64,000 nt of DNA from Aphrocallistes beatrix (GCA_963281255.1 OY725499.1:1930096-1994095); one strand, 5' to 3'. Shown: positions 1 to 14,300, counted from the first letter of the stretch. Numbers and translations: made by a program. Notes: generated by a model not told the origin, from the sequence alone.

Positions 1-345
1 AGATGGCTAATTAATTTTCCACACCAGACATTTTATAGGCCAGAACGGACAATCAAATGCTCAAGGAGGATATTACTGTAGGAAACGACTAAATAAGTCA
101 ATTCATTATTTATCTAGTTAGTTCTACCCAATACCAATATTATGAATATTGTATTATGAGTAGTGTAATAATACATATTAGGAAAGTGAATATCTTAGAA
201 GTGAAAAATAATCTCTTCCTTTCCAATTATTTACGTACGTATCTATTTAGTAAATATTTATCTAGTATCTACGTTGATTGGTACTTTCACATATGTAGAC
301 GCATATTATCTATGATTCTAATTTAATATGTTTATATTTATTATA
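1..345. other. Intronic or flanking DNA, nothing identified
   Basis: AT-rich sequence with no convincing exon, repeat end or RNA gene. Confidence 0.5.
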
Positions 346-631
346 CAGTAGGACGTCAGTTATCCGAACGGGTTGGGACCGCGGGGTTCGGATAACTGAA
401 ATGTTCGGATAACTGAAGTTGTTATGTGATTATATAGAAAAGTTGGTCAGTAGTACTAAGTAGTCATAATGATGAATATGGATAAAATATTTATTAGCTT
501 ATGTAGGTATCATCAATAGTATATAAAATGATGGCAGTGTAATAATTTCAATTATCAACTCAGGATCATTTATACATTTATTAAATTTTAGTTTGGTCAA
601 CCAAGGGGTTCGGATAACTGACGTTCTACTG
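346..631. mobile_element. Short pogo/Tigger-type inverted-repeat element
   Basis: The ends are near-perfect inverted repeats of about 25 bases (left CAGTAGGACGTCAGTTATCC, right its complement with one change), flanked on both sides by TA. A CAGTNG start and a TA duplication are typical of pogo/Tigger elements. No coding capacity remains. The terminal motif TTCGGATAACTGA is also repeated internally at 395-416. Confidence 0.75.
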
Positions 632-651
632 TATATGCATTATTTTGATAA

Positions 652-1620
652 TAAGCGCGCTTCGCTTGCTTGCGCTCCGCGGCTGGCGGACACTTTGTGG
701 GAGCCTGGGGTTAGATTGATTAATTATCACGGAAATAAAATCCCTAAATACGTCTGTCCTACTGTTATAATCGCTATCGCACGAAAAATAACCAAATTTA
801 TCAATTTTTAAAATTTTGATGCGTAATGATGACGTCATAACAGAGTGATGAGTCTCCATTTTTTTATGTTAGTTGCATCATATTTGAGGTATATTAATAT
901 ACACATTCTATTAAAGTTTCAGCCTTCTATTACTTAAAATGGCTGAGTTATGGTCGAAAAACTGGAATTTCTAATTATAAAAAAGGTGACAATGACGTCA
1001 TAATTCCATGATGAGTTGACATTTTCGTCTGAGGTCAGAACTTAGTGGAGCCATAGCCAAAAGACTCCCGCATGCCAAAAATCAGTTTTCTGTGCCTGGC
1101 AGTTTCTTCAATCAATACGTTACATTCGTTACATATATATACAGGGTGTTTCAGCGATTGTATCACGAAAAGAATTTGAAATTACTAGGTAAATATTTTA
1201 CTAATCATCTTCCCCTTTTACGATGTTGTTTAGCACCTTCTGACATTTGTGTGACAGCAAAATGGACAAGCTAGATGACGAACAAAAGAAGATCAAGATG
1301 GTGGAATTCTACCATAAAAATCAGTCCTATTCAAGACTACCCCACACTTCTAAGGTTTACCCGCCCAAAATGACTAAATCGGAAATGAGTTATCCCATAT
1401 TAATGATGTTTTGAAATAATTTACTTTTATTCCAACGGTTTGTTTCATTGTTTTTCGTAAATGTCAAAGGATTTCCTTTCAAAAGCAACCAAAATAACTA
1501 AATTATCTCAATCACAAATGAAATGAAAGCAATTTACTTTTGTGATACAATCGCTGATACACCCTGTATATATATATACACGTGTATATACAAACATTAA
1601 TCGAGTTTTAATAGTAAGGA
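652..1620 (-). mobile_element. Helitron-like non-autonomous element, interrupted by a short TA element
   Basis: Read on the minus strand it starts TCCTTACTATTAAAACTCG at 1620 after an A and ends ...GCGAAGCGCGCTTA at 652 before a T. That fits Helitron insertion between A and T, with a palindromic 3' end. A TIR element (1142-1566) sits in a TA inside it. Internal TGACGTCA motifs are present. The same family recurs at least ten times in the window. Confidence 0.65.
1142..1566. mobile_element. Tc1/mariner-type short element nested in the Helitron-like copy
   Basis: Inverted ends of about 30 bases (CAGGGTGTTTCAGCGATTGT on the left, its complement on the right) are flanked by TA. Inside, from 1262, a short frame reads MDKLDDEQKKIKMVEFYHKN, which resembles the N-terminal helix-turn-helix of a Tc1/mariner transposase. 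It is a deletion derivative. Confidence 0.7.
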
Positions 1621-2790
1621 TATACACTAACCGGACAAAGGTATTTAAACACTTCATTATTCGCCATACAAATAGTACTAAATTGGATATTTTAATGAAG
1701 GAGAATGCGTTCAAACTCTAGGAGATACTAAGATTCTGTTTTCAGATTTGAAATCCATGTATTCGAATTAGCCAAGTTGAAGATTTCTAATAAATTGATC
1801 ATCCCAAAAAAAAATTATCAACCCACGACGGGATTTCATCACCATCATGTATAGTAGTTAAACTTGACATATGTAGGCACAGCGGCACTAATTAATAATT
1901 TGAAAACATTGGGAATGAATAGATTATAAATCTGATTAGTTGTATCCCTTACCATTTAGAAGTATTAGTTGTCACCAATAGAGTCATTTAACACTATTTG
2001 TATGTAAAATAATTAATTGTTCAAATATTTTTTTGGTCAGTGTATATACTTATTACCTCTTTATAGCCAGCCATATTAGTTAACTCGATAAATTACAACT
2101 TAATATAAAAATATCTAATGTATTTGGAAAGACAGAAGTTATATTATTGATGGGTGATTGGTTGAAAACTAATCGCAATTTTATAAGGCAGTCAAGAAAA
2201 GCAGCTTTCTTCGCATTCAGATAAGGTAATCATTTTAAATACACATACAGTATGAATATTTTTTAAAATTAAGATCAATATTTCAATCTTAGAATCTTCT
2301 CTTCAAATGATCAACCCCGACAAAAGCATTTGGATGACTTCGTGAAAAGTAAACCTTGGAGGATGTTGATAAGAATAATGCTGAATTAGATCATTCTAAA
2401 AGTTGAGCTGACAACAACAGATTTCTTTGTTTAGGGGTGATTATTCAAAATCATTACACAACTACATTCCAAAAAACAATCTTGATCGATTTCCCACATG
2501 ACGTTCTTAGTGTCAGGAATTTCAATGACTATAGCTTAGGAACTAATATCTGAAAGTAAAAGTGCGATCAACAGCTGAACAACCCAGCCAATGACAAGTT
2601 TTACATTGATTATTACTTTGGCTTGAATGATCGAGTCGAGAATTTATTTCTACACCTTTTAGAACAAGATTTTAATTTGTTAACTTCGTTCTATGTTTTT
2701 CATCAATTAATGATACGTACAAAGTGTATTAAAAGCTAGTTTTCCTTAAAATCAGGGAGTGTGTAGTATATCAAAATATCGCTTAATATA
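1621..2790. other. Intronic or flanking DNA, nothing identified
   Basis: AT-rich sequence without open frames of note, tandem repeats or recognisable transposon ends. Confidence 0.4.
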
Positions 2791-2794
2791 TCTA

Positions 2795-3110
2795 TTTACC
2801 CAGGAGGCAGACCGGTTGGGAAATGGTAGGGCCTTTGAGCTAGGACTCAGGAATAGTTGGGCCATTCAGGACAGCTTGGAATCGAGATATTAACTCTCGA
2901 TAAATTATTGGAAGGGCCAGTGCCCTGTCAACCTTACCGGAGCCTACGCCTTTATGCGTATTACAATTTTAATCAAGGGGCCCTTTATGTAATCTGACTC
3001 GGGCCCGGAATGCGATTTGACATGAGGCCCCTCCTGCTCTCGACGACCCTGGCTGGGTAGCCATGAGCCCATGACCGGACCGGCCTGTCAAAACGACCCC
3101 TCGTTCAAAT
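2795..3110. other. GC-rich block of unknown nature
   Basis: About 315 bases that are clearly richer in G and C than the surroundings, with several GGGCC/GGCCC words. It begins near CAGGAGGCAGACCGG and ends near GACCGGACCGGCCTG, which are weakly inverted. I found no matching target duplication, tRNA-like box or frame. It may be a short transposon or the tail of a retroelement. Confidence 0.35.
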
Positions 3111-3723
3111 ATGTTTCTCTTTTACACACGAATTTATCGATAACCTGTGTATATTGATCTTAATTAATTAACATTGCCATACTAATACATATACTACTGC
3201 AACTATGGATCAATGCATATCCTTAAATCTAAAAATAACGACTTGATCAAAAGTAAGTACAATAGTAATTATGTCAAAATAGTCCATTTTAGAAGAATAA
3301 TATCTTACAGGCTAGGGAAGATTTTTAATAGAATTTGAAATACTTGATCCACCAATGCTTAGGAACATGTTGTAGAGAATTTAAATCGAAAGAATAAGGA
3401 TTAGGTAGTCAAAATGCATTCTATGTTCGACATGGTCGGTTTATTTTTTAATGGCTTAATGCTAAGTCATCATGCATATTTCGACAAATCTGATGAAAAA
3501 ATAATCCACCAACCCTATACTTTCAAATGATATCAAGTTTAGACCTCTAGCTAAACGGGAAATGGATTAAATATGTGATTGAAGTGAACATGGTTTTTGA
3601 AATTGAATTCGCTGTCACAAAAACGAAACTGAATTTGAACGTCTGCTTTTGCACACCGAAGTGAGATAGCTTTCAAAAGGAAAGTGACTCAGTCGGTTCT
3701 ACAGTCTTTTAGACACTATTCTG

Positions 3724-3864
3724 GAATTTTTAGAGGAAGAGAACCCGCAGTTAATGCAGCTTGTCCGCGGAGCGAAATCTGATATAGCTTACTTGACTGA
3801 CATTTATAATAAGTTCAACGCAATGAACTTGCAAAAGGTCGGCATCATTGCCTTGTATTAGAAT
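3724..3864 (+). pseudogene. Fragment of a hAT transposase (ZBED-type)
   Basis: One frame reads EFLEEENPQLMQLVRGAKSD then IAYLTDIYNKFNAMNLQK before a stop. This resembles the segment of ZBED5/SCAND3-type hAT transposases in which a K-x-DI-x-YL-x-DIF pattern precedes LNxQLQG; the intact hAT at 32522-34752 has the related LAYLVDIFSQLNRLNLSMQG. No terminal repeats were found, so it is an orphan fragment. Confidence 0.5.
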
Positions 3865-4305
3865 GCTATGACTAGCCCTATTGAATGAGCTATTAATGTA
3901 AATCTAGACATACGTATATAATAAGTAAGGTATAATAAATTCATTAGTATAAGTCATAGACTATTAAGTAGTCTATGTATTAAGTAGTCTATGTATAAGT
4001 TAATCAATTAGGAAATAATTACGCGCGTAGAAATCTATATATAATTGAGAGATTATGCAATAGGATCTTATCTTTTTGTGGATTGTTGTATTCGAGATTA
4101 AACCTGTTGTTTGTATCGTAAAGTCTTATTACAATTAGACGCGGAGCTCATACTATACGTACAAACTTCGAATATGGTTCAGACATAATAACAAATCTCC
4201 AAGCTATGCATCAAAAAGACTACCTATTGACCGCCAGTGCTACATAACACCAGTGATCGAGCAGTCAAATTAGTCATTACGTGTATTAGGTTTACAACAT
4301 CTACA

Positions 4306-5050
4306 TCTTATATATTAAAACGCTAGGTTTTTTGTTTTTTTTTGTTTGTCCGAATTGATTGAAGAATTGGCAAGTCGTAGAGATATGAAAATTGGTATGT
4401 AGGTGTCAAATGATATTACTACGATTAAGTTCTAAGAGCTAAGCGAAATTTTCACACCTCTGCAAAAAAATGGAAAACCATTTTTAACACCTTTTCAATA
4501 CAAAATAAATGACTACAATTTCACAATAAAAAACATTGCACAGCACTACAATAGATCGTCATTGTTATTAATACTTCAAAGCCACAACTTATGTTTGATA
4601 TCTTAAACATATTATAGTGTAGGGCAATAAAAAAGATTATCTGCATATTTTCACACCATTTGATGAATTTTGAAAATAATGCTAGAGACTAGCTTTCAAC
4701 GGTTGACATGGGGTTTTTAGGGGTATAGATTTCGAATATCATATTTTCAGATATATATGATAAATTATTTGTTTACTTTTGTTTACATTAGATACATAAA
4801 GTAAACAAATCTCAAAAATAGGCTAGAGACTTGCTTTCAACGGTTGACATGGGGTTTTCAGGGGTGTAGATTTCGAATATTATATTTTCGGATCCATATG
4901 AGAAATTTTTCGTTGACCTTTTTTAAAATATTTATATAAAGGAAAAAATCCCAAAATATGTTAGATTGAGTAACTCCAGGCGCCCGCAGGGTGACTCTGC
5001 GGACACGCAGTGTCACAAGCTGCGCAGCGCAAGCAAGCGAAGCGTGCTTG
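4306..5050 (+). mobile_element. Helitron-like non-autonomous element
   Basis: It starts A|TCTTATATATTAAAACGCT and ends GCAAGCGAAGCGTGCTTG|T, consistent with A-T insertion and a 3' hairpin. A segment of about 140 bases beginning GCTAGAGACT(A/T)GCTTTCAACGG is duplicated in tandem (4681 and 4822). Versions of that segment recur at about 10080, 12620 and, inverted, 15200. The 3' end lies 105 bases from cadherin exon 21. Confidence 0.65.
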
Positions 5051-5155
5051 TACTAAGTTATTACGACAACCTAGTTCTAGGTCAAGAGACAATTGATCGT
5101 AAAGATATATATCCTAGTATAAAAGTTGTGATAATATATTAAAAGAAATACTTAC

Positions 5156-5352
5156 ACTGTGTATTCCGTCTGAGATAAGAATCCCCAAATTGAAAGAAGG
5201 AACAGTTTCAAAATCTAATCCATTAACAGAGACAGTAATACGTCCAGAAGAATCAATAACAAATGAATTATCAGTATTTCCAGAAGCAATTTCATACGTG
5301 ATGATCCCTACAGTATCCAAGTCTTCAACAGTCAAAGTAATGACTTCCGTCC
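5156..5352 (-). CDS. Cadherin exon 21 (most C-terminal exon in the window)
   Basis: 197 nt, phase 1 to phase 0, donor GTAAGT. It encodes TEVITLTVEDLDTVGIITYE, FVIDSSGRITVSVNGLDFE and LGILISDGIHS. The strong donor shows that the gene continues below position 5156, but I found no further cadherin exon between 1 and 5155, so the next one lies outside. Confidence 0.87.
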
Positions 5353-8300
5353 CTAGTGAGGCAAATTAATTATTCGTTATTTACAATATTTAGTGCTAAT
5401 TCCAAAAGAGGTATTACAAAGTCATCAAATTAACGCAACCCAAGGAAATATAATATAACATCAAAGAAAAAATAGATACTTACTAGCTTAATTAATACGC
5501 CACCTTTAGTTCATTAAGTCATTGCGAGGGTTTTTTAGGATGAAAACAATTGGTTTTAATCATTTTAAATCGAATGGTCCAAATAGCTTCGTAAATAATC
5601 CGAACCCAGTAGGTAAATGAATATAACCATAACCATAGCCTACTATAGATAAGGCCTCACAGTAACTTGCGGATTTTGGACTAGGGATGCGGTAGAAGAT
5701 GGTCCTCTGAAACTAAAATTAAAAATATAATCTATTGAGCAATAATATGATGACTAATCTAAATTTTAACAACGAATGTAGGGACTTTGATTAAATTTAT
5801 ACAAGTATATGCTGGTTGAATGGCGGACACTTCGTCGCACGGACATTTAGTCACGCGGAATTTGGGCCCCCAAATGCCCAATTTGCACCTACTTGTTTCT
5901 CAATAAAAAGCCCTCATTTTCACCCTTTTTTTCAAATATACTCCACTCCAAAAGCCTCAATTTCCATTCTTTACATATTAGTACCCGTTTATTTTAGTCT
6001 CTAATGAAGACGAATTTTTCGAGGACAAAAATTCCAGGGACGCTACTCATTATCCGGCAACTTATGTTCAGGAGACAAAAAGTCTATGTGACGAAATGTC
6101 CGCGACGAAATATCTATGCGACGAAATGTCCGTGTTAATTCAACCATCTTCTACCGCATCGCTAGTCTAAAATTCGCAATTACTGTGAGGCCGTATATGT
6201 AGTAGGCTATGCAAAAACCTTCTAAATACATTTCACTGAGTGATTTACACCAGTACATGGATAAGATAAAGTCGAAAGTGATAATTAGCATTAGAGTAAA
6301 TATCGAAAAATATGCAATAGAACTCAAAAGAATAAATTAACAACCTATATAAACATGATATTGAAGTGATGATATGCATTGTCAAAATTAAGATTAGTCA
6401 TCATACTATTGCGCAATAATTATATTTAGGATAAATTCTGCTGATTTTCTGACCTGTTTTAAGCACACTTTTGAGCATTATTAGCATATGATTTTCGCAC
6501 CGAACCAAGTTCAGGACCAGTTAATATGAAAATTTCAATAGAATGTTAGTACATTCCAGCATTCTATGGAAATCCACTTTTCGCAATTAAGGCTATATCG
6601 TAAAAAGTTTGTATCATCAATATTTAATGAGATTCAATTCAAGTGTAAAATGAAATGCCACCAACTCTCTTTTTTCCATTGGCAACAGTATTTTAATCTA
6701 TGACGAATACTTCTATAAGAGATTTAGTGTGAATTCGAATCCCCAATGAATACGCGGCTAAGATAACACTCGTTCGAGAATCATTTATTTTGCTAATAAC
6801 TTAATTGGCATAGCATAAATAACTTGGTCCTTACAGAATCTGGGTGTAAAACGCAGTTGAACTTTTCGGTTTATTCATCAATTAAAACGATAATAGCTTC
6901 AAGTAACAACTGCAAAAGTAAACAATTTATTGAGAGATTCAGTGTATATTCCAAACTAACCTCCTAATGCTGATTCAGAAATTGTTCGGGATAAATCGCT
7001 GTTAAGGACTCGAGGATTGATATCATTTTCATCCAATAGATAAATAATCAACAGAGCTGTATCTGAATTACTTCCAGGATCTGATGCTGATAAACTCAAT
7101 CTGAAAATATTTGGATCCTGATCAAAATCCAAGTTAGCTAAAGAAAAATTTAAAAAATATCATTTTGACATGCAGTCAACTCCGCTTAATCGGGACACCG
7201 GTCAACCAGGACACTAGTCAACCAGGATAACCGCTTAATTGGGACACATCTCTAGGAACAGAATGGTTCCCATATATAGAAGCTAATACTAAATTTCAAT
7301 GGTTAATTGAGAACTCCGCTTAATCCCGAAAAATATCCGGGGTGTCCCGATTAAGCGGAGTCACCTGTATATGTACGTACATCGTAGAATATCCCTGGAA
7401 AGAGGGGACATTCAACTCAGGTGAATATCACTATCATATACCCAAATATGACTTGACAATTGAATGGTATGACACATGACTGAATTGATACAATACTAAC
7501 CTAAACCGTGTCCCATAGTAAGATTTCGAATCGGAATGTTGTATCTTATATATTAAAACGCTAGGATTTTTTGTTTGTTTGTTTGTCCGAATTGATTGAA
7601 GAATTGGCCAGTCGTAGAGATACGAAAATTGGCATGTAGGTGTCAAATGATGAATCTAGGATTAAGTTCGAAAATCTAAGCGAAATTTTCACACCTCTGC
7701 AAAAAAAATCTCGCGTGATATCCAACACATATAATTGTTAATTAAATAACAACCCAGAATGTGTGAATTGAAAATATCATATTCACACATTATGATTCAA
7801 AGGATTCATATCAATCACGAGCAAAAAGCATTCATCAATAAGAAATCGATCATAATTTCTGAATTATAACGAATCCCGGATGAAAATGTACCGGGATCCC
7901 GGGATTGAAAAGTTCTGAGTTCAGACGAAAATGTCGACACATCATGTTATGACGTCATTGTCGCCTTTTTTTTAATAATTAGAAATTTCAGTTTTTCGAC
8001 CACCTTAACCCAGCCATTTTAGGTGCTATCTAGAAGGCTGAAATTTTAATAGATTGTGTATATTTATATACTTCACATATGATTCAATTATCATAAAAAA
8101 ATGATGACTCATCATTCTGTGACGTCATCATTACATATCAATTTTACAAATTTGGTGATTGTTCGTGCGATATTGATTATAACGGTAGGACAGACATATT
8201 TAGAGATGTTTTCTTTATAATTAACCCACGCTTGCCACAGGAATGTGTTGCGTCATTTCCGGTTTAAGCAATTTTCAATGGGGAAGCCATATAAGTTTGG

Positions 8301-11300
8301 GGTTACTACTATAGATAGAAAAATCCCAAATGCTTTCAAGGGTTAATCATGTGAGCCCAGGCGCCCACAGGGCGCCTCCGGCGAACACAAAGTGTCCGCC
8401 ACCCGAGCAGCGCAAGCAAGTGAAGCGCGCTTGTAAATAATACATCTGAACATCCGAATACGGCAGTTAAGTAAACTCCGGATTGACATTATCAATGCAA
8501 AATTACCTCCGAGAAGTGACATGACACTGTCTGGCAAGCGCACACTTATGTCCAAAGATATTGGGGTATATTATTTAACATATAAACTTCAAATTCCTAA
8601 CTATCTAGAGAAGTCCACTCGAAGGTAGGGAGTCTACACCTTACTTTTTTATGGTCCATAAGTAGTGACCTATGTTCTGTTTTGGTGGTCAGGTTATAAT
8701 GGACGACCCTTACTTTTTTTAGATGAGACCTGGGAGATTTTGACTGTTTTATCCAGAAAATTAGCAGGATGAAATGAAAATCTGCTTCTGCCGTCAGAGT
8801 GATTAAGAAAATGGTTCAGAATTTTGAGCAGCATGGAACTGTTGCAGATAAGACTAGAGTTGGAGCTCAAAAGACTGCTAGGTCTTTAAAACATCATAAA
8901 TGACTAGACCCATATTGAGGATGGATTCTATATCTCCCAATGAATAATATTTCATACTTTTTACCAAATTAAGTCGTTATTCATTTTGAAATGATAGAAA
9001 ATTAAAATTAGGTCACTACTTATGGACCACCCTGTATATACTATATTTTAGATCCAAACAAACAGTATGTGCAGCAAAACCTAAAACCTTAACTTCTCTT
9101 TAGAATACTTCTAAACTTTTTGCTAAATTGAGTCATTTACTAAGTATATATTTTATTGTGATATGGGGGTAACCCCCGAAGATCTGGCACAAGCGCTGCT
9201 CCCAAAAGTGTCGCATTTCGGATGTTTACCTGTACCCTACCCTTGCCAGAAAAAACAAAGTAAACATATGGGATTAAAATAGTTATATTGTAACAACATT
9301 ACCTGAAACCGTTACAATCCCAGTATTAGGATCGATTGAAAAATCCACAACTGAACTAACAATTCCATACTGAATTTGGTTGAAGGCAGCTGTAGCGTCA
9401 TTGTCGGTGGCTCTAACTGTGATTATTTCTGAATTGACAGGAGTACTTTCAGATATTGAGACGGAATACTCACGGAGCAAAAACGTAGGACTATTATCAT
9501 TTAGGTCAGTAATAGATATTCTTACGGATGAAAATCCTTGTCTAGGAGGGAAATCATTATCACTAGCCACAACGGTAAATGTAAAATCAGCAAATAGTTC
9601 TCTGTCAAGTGGGTTTATTAAAAACAGTACACCACTTGTTCGATTAACATCAAAATATGCCTTAGCACCAGAATCCACAATGTCATATTGAATAATAGCA
9701 TTTGAATCGTTTTCTGAAGCAAACAAAGTTAAAATAGAAATAACAGGATTTAAATTTTCTCCGACAAATGACATGTAAAGAGTTTCATTGAAAACCTAAA
9801 ATCGATTTTTGGTTATAAATATTTGATTTTCCTCATCTGCGAAAAAGGTCGCTTGAGAAATACATAAATTTTCCGAATATCCTCAAATGATAGCCAGGGC
9901 GATTACTAATTTTAGTAAAATAACATTAATTCAATGGAGAATTAATGATCATAAATTTTAATTTTAGAATATTAAGGCAGGGTAATGTCCTACTACATAT
10001 AAGGCCTAACAGTAACTAACGTATTTTGGACTAGGGATGCGGTAGGTGTTTGAACGGGAAAGCGGAATAAGGCCGTATTTTCAAATAGCTTCAACTGTTG
10101 ACTTGGGGTTTTTAGAGGTCTAGATTCCGAATTTTGTATTTTCGATATATTTATGAAAATATTTGATTTGATTTGTCTACAATAGATACATAATAAAAAC
10201 AAATCTTAAAACTAGTTAGAGACTACTAACTTTCATTTGTTGACCGGGGGTTTTAGGGGTGTAGATTCCAAATATCGTATTTTCGATCTTATATGGATAT
10301 ATTTTATTTTGTCTACAGTGCATTCATTAAGTAAACAAATTTGAAGTGGATTAGTAAAGGATCAATATTTATCACCCGTAGGTACTTAAGAATTTGATTA
10401 TATTCCCTGGCATCCACAGGGCGACTCTACAAACGCAAAGTGTTCGCTAGCCGCGCTACGCAAGTGCGCAAAGTGCGCTGTATACATTAATAGTGTGACC
10501 GCTATACAGAGCAGCTGTTATAGCAGGTCCCATTGCATTTCAGAATACTACTAGTGACATTTTACCATTAATCTATTCGAAGCGATCTTCAAATATATAA
10601 ATATACACGTAAGTCTGCAATATCCGTTGCTAAAATTAATAATCATATGATTGTGCAATAGGCAATATTTATGATGAATTTAGTGATATTCAGGGCCAGT
10701 ATAAGGACACTTCTAAGCGTTTTATTAAAAAGGTTTCCACATAAAAATGAGCTGTGATTGAGTTGAAAAATTGGATAACAATTTTGGTCAGTTGGAGTCA
10801 TTTCTTGAAGACCCCAATAACTTGCCATCCAAATTTTATCCTATTTGATAGCCAACATACTACTTTTTATTAAGTGATAATAGGTATATCATATTGGTTA
10901 AATTTGGCTTTTTTCTAATAACTAGTAAACCATAACATCGGTTATCAGAATTAGGGGTGCAAAGTCTTGAATTGTAATTTTGAGAGGAACTACTAAAAAT
11001 ATTGGTTGAAGCTGTGCACGGTTTGACTAAAAAAGAGAGAAATACGTATAGTATAGGAAACTAATATCTTAGAAATAGAAAATGTATAGTAGACAAACTT
11101 CAAATAGACAATGGATTCGGAAATCTCAAAAAGTTGGTGATTAGTTACCTAATATGGAGCAAATAATATGTAATAATAATATACTACGATCAACAATATA
11201 ATAATATAGCTAATCTTACACATAGAATAGTGATTAACATACTGGAATATCTTCATTTTCTGCAAGAACAGTAATCATAACATCTACTAAAACAGTACGC

Positions 11301-14300
11301 GGTGATGAAGATGTGTCTGAGGCACTAATTTGAAAAGTAAAAAAATTGGATTGGCTATCAACATCTAATGTAGAAATTGTTTTGAGGATCCCAGTTGTAG
11401 CATTAAGATCAAACGTGTTCATTATCTCAATATTATTGGTAACAATTATATATATTATATTGCCATTAACTCCACTATCAGCATCTGTAGCCTAAAAATT
11501 ATTAAATAAGCTATAATATTATTGACGATATATTAAAAAAATGATAAAACTCTTTTTGTCTCTTATTGAATTAAGACAATTTTAGTACGTATATTGTTAT
11601 ATCAATTGTAAGATCGCTCATATTTCTCTAAATATTGCAATCATATTAATTTTAAGTGTAGAGAAGCTACGAGTACTGTTGAATAACAGTTTTACTATAC
11701 AAAATTACATAATTTCATAAATCTGGCTCTCATCATCTCTCCAAACAATTCCAGACAAACAAGAAAAAACAAACACATAATCGAGATTAAATAATATAGA
11801 TACCTGGACAGCTAGAATTGTAGTTCCAATACTAACAGTTTCTAATACTTGTATAGAATAAGAATTTTCAAAGAAAACAGGATCGTTATCATTTACATCA
11901 CCAATAGGTATAAAAACAAATGCCGTATCGACCAGATTACCATCAGATGATTGTACAATTAAAGTATGGCTCTTGGATATTTCAAAGTCAAGAATCTCCG
12001 TGGCAGTATTTACAGATATTAGGCCTGTATCACTTTCTATTCGAAAACGACCTTCAGCAGAAACCAACAAAGAATAGATTATCAAGTTGTTTGGTGATAT
12101 ATCCAAATCAATTGCACTTACATTTACTACGCTAGTACCTAAATGGATTTTTTTAAAAACATAATAAGAATAAAATGATAGCAATTATATACGTACGACA
12201 CTGATATTTATGAAAGGTTTTATGCTGAAAATGACAACAATCAAATCTATTTTCGTAATTAATGACGTTTCAAAAGGTGATTGTAGGTATCATTTATTTA
12301 ATATTTTCATCGCACAACCTCAATAAACTACAAAAATATAATAGAGTGGAAATGAATTAGTAAAATTTAATTGCAAATCAGCTCAAAATAAACATATTAA
12401 AAATTTTACAATTTTTCAAAGGAATTTTAGCAATAACAGGAATCATTAAATGATATAAACTATGGTAAATACAAAATTCTTAAATTATATATAATAATTA
12501 TTGGTTTAAAATTGTGAAATCTACCAATACAATTTCGCTCGTTATTAACATGACTCAGTGATACTGGAAATGAATAATGGTAAATATACTTCATATCCTA
12601 AAATTATTTTTGGGGCACACCGCAACTATTGATTTGGGGATTTTAGGGGTATAGATTCCGAATATTAAACTATTAAACGATATGATAAATAATGTCTTCG
12701 TGTTTGTTTACAATAGATACATAAAGTAAACAAGTTTCTATTGGATAAAAATTTTCATCTCCAATTTCATATTGGTTTTATTATTCCTGGAAGCATAAAC
12801 ACGAAGTGTATCATGAAAATTCGATATGATTAATAATTATACGTGAAATGGAAGTACAGTACTTTTTACAGTGACTATTTTAAGAACTGCTTGTTCATAA
12901 TGAATGTACGAAAATGGCATGTATCTTTGCTATCTTAACTGTACATGTTATATAATAATAGATACATAATATTTTAAAAAATCAAATTATTACCATCAAG
13001 TGCACTTTCTAATACAGGAGTAAGCAAAATATAAGTATCATTTTGAAATGTAGGTGTTTCATCATTAACATCTGTCACGGTAACTTGGAGAGTATGGGTC
13101 GCAGAATGTACTTGGTCAGATACTGTGATAATCAAAGAATACATGCTACGTTTTTCTCGATCTAAAGGTGTAATAAGTGATGTTCCAGAGAGAATAACAG
13201 TCGCTAAAAAAGAAAACAGGATTAATCGTAAATAAAATTTGAATACTGAATAATCATTTATATTAACTAGAATAAGAAAAAATATCAAAGGATACCCCAG
13301 CTCAAATCCAATACCTATAGTTCAGTAGAGGCCTACGTAGGGGAATACAGTGAAATAGTAATATCCGAGAATATAAAAGACTATAGAATAGAGATGAACT
13401 CAACTTATTACATAGAAGACTTTCTCATGAAAAAATGAAAATACATACCAGGGATTCGAACATTCGGATTTCAAAATTTCCAAGATCGAAAATGACTATT
13501 TTCTCTTGATTAAATCTTATACGAGTATATTAAACGCTATGATTTTTATTTGTTTGTTTGTTTCCCGAATTGATTGAAGAATTAGCAAATCGTAGGGATA
13601 TGAAAATTGGCATGTAGCTGTTAAAAGATGAGTCTACGATTAAGTTTGAATGGGCTTTTCGGCTAAAAAATCGATGGTAGCTCGGCCTTATGTAAACTTT
13701 CGTTGTCATGGTGCCAGAAGAGGTTTGAGGTCTTCGCTCTTGGATGCAGAATTTTAAAATTATGACTTATCATTCTGTTATGACATCATCATTACGGATC
13801 AAAAATTATTTGTGATTTTTCGAGTGATATTGATTATAACAGTAAGTCAGACGTATTTAGAGATGTTATCTACCTTATAATTAATCAATATGAGCCTAGG
13901 GACTAAAATCACTGCAATTTCCAAAAATGGGAAACTGAAGATATTGTTGTATTTCCTTAATGAGATGACACACATCAATGGCTTATGGAGAGGGGATATC
14001 GAGATCATGGCTGCGTCTGCAATTCTCAAGACAGATATTTTTGTAGCTAGTATGATGACTTTAGATGTCGACTCCAGGAAAGTGAGTTTAGTGACATTCG
14101 TTGGAACCTACTTAGGGCCTCAAATGAGACAGACTCAGCCATTTATATCAAGAACTTTACCGAACCATTTGAACCAGTGACTTCGATGATCAATGGTCCC
14201 TCCATTACTTTCGGGAATGATAAAGAGTCAATTAACAACAATTTGTTCTGTATATTCAATTCTTGTTAGTAGTAGTAATAATATTAGAACTTGTTAGTGA

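Noticed and set aside
1-5155. Search for a further 3' cadherin exon
   Set aside because: No linker, LDRE or DxD motif in any minus-strand frame bounded by splice sites was found here; the next exon must lie outside the window.
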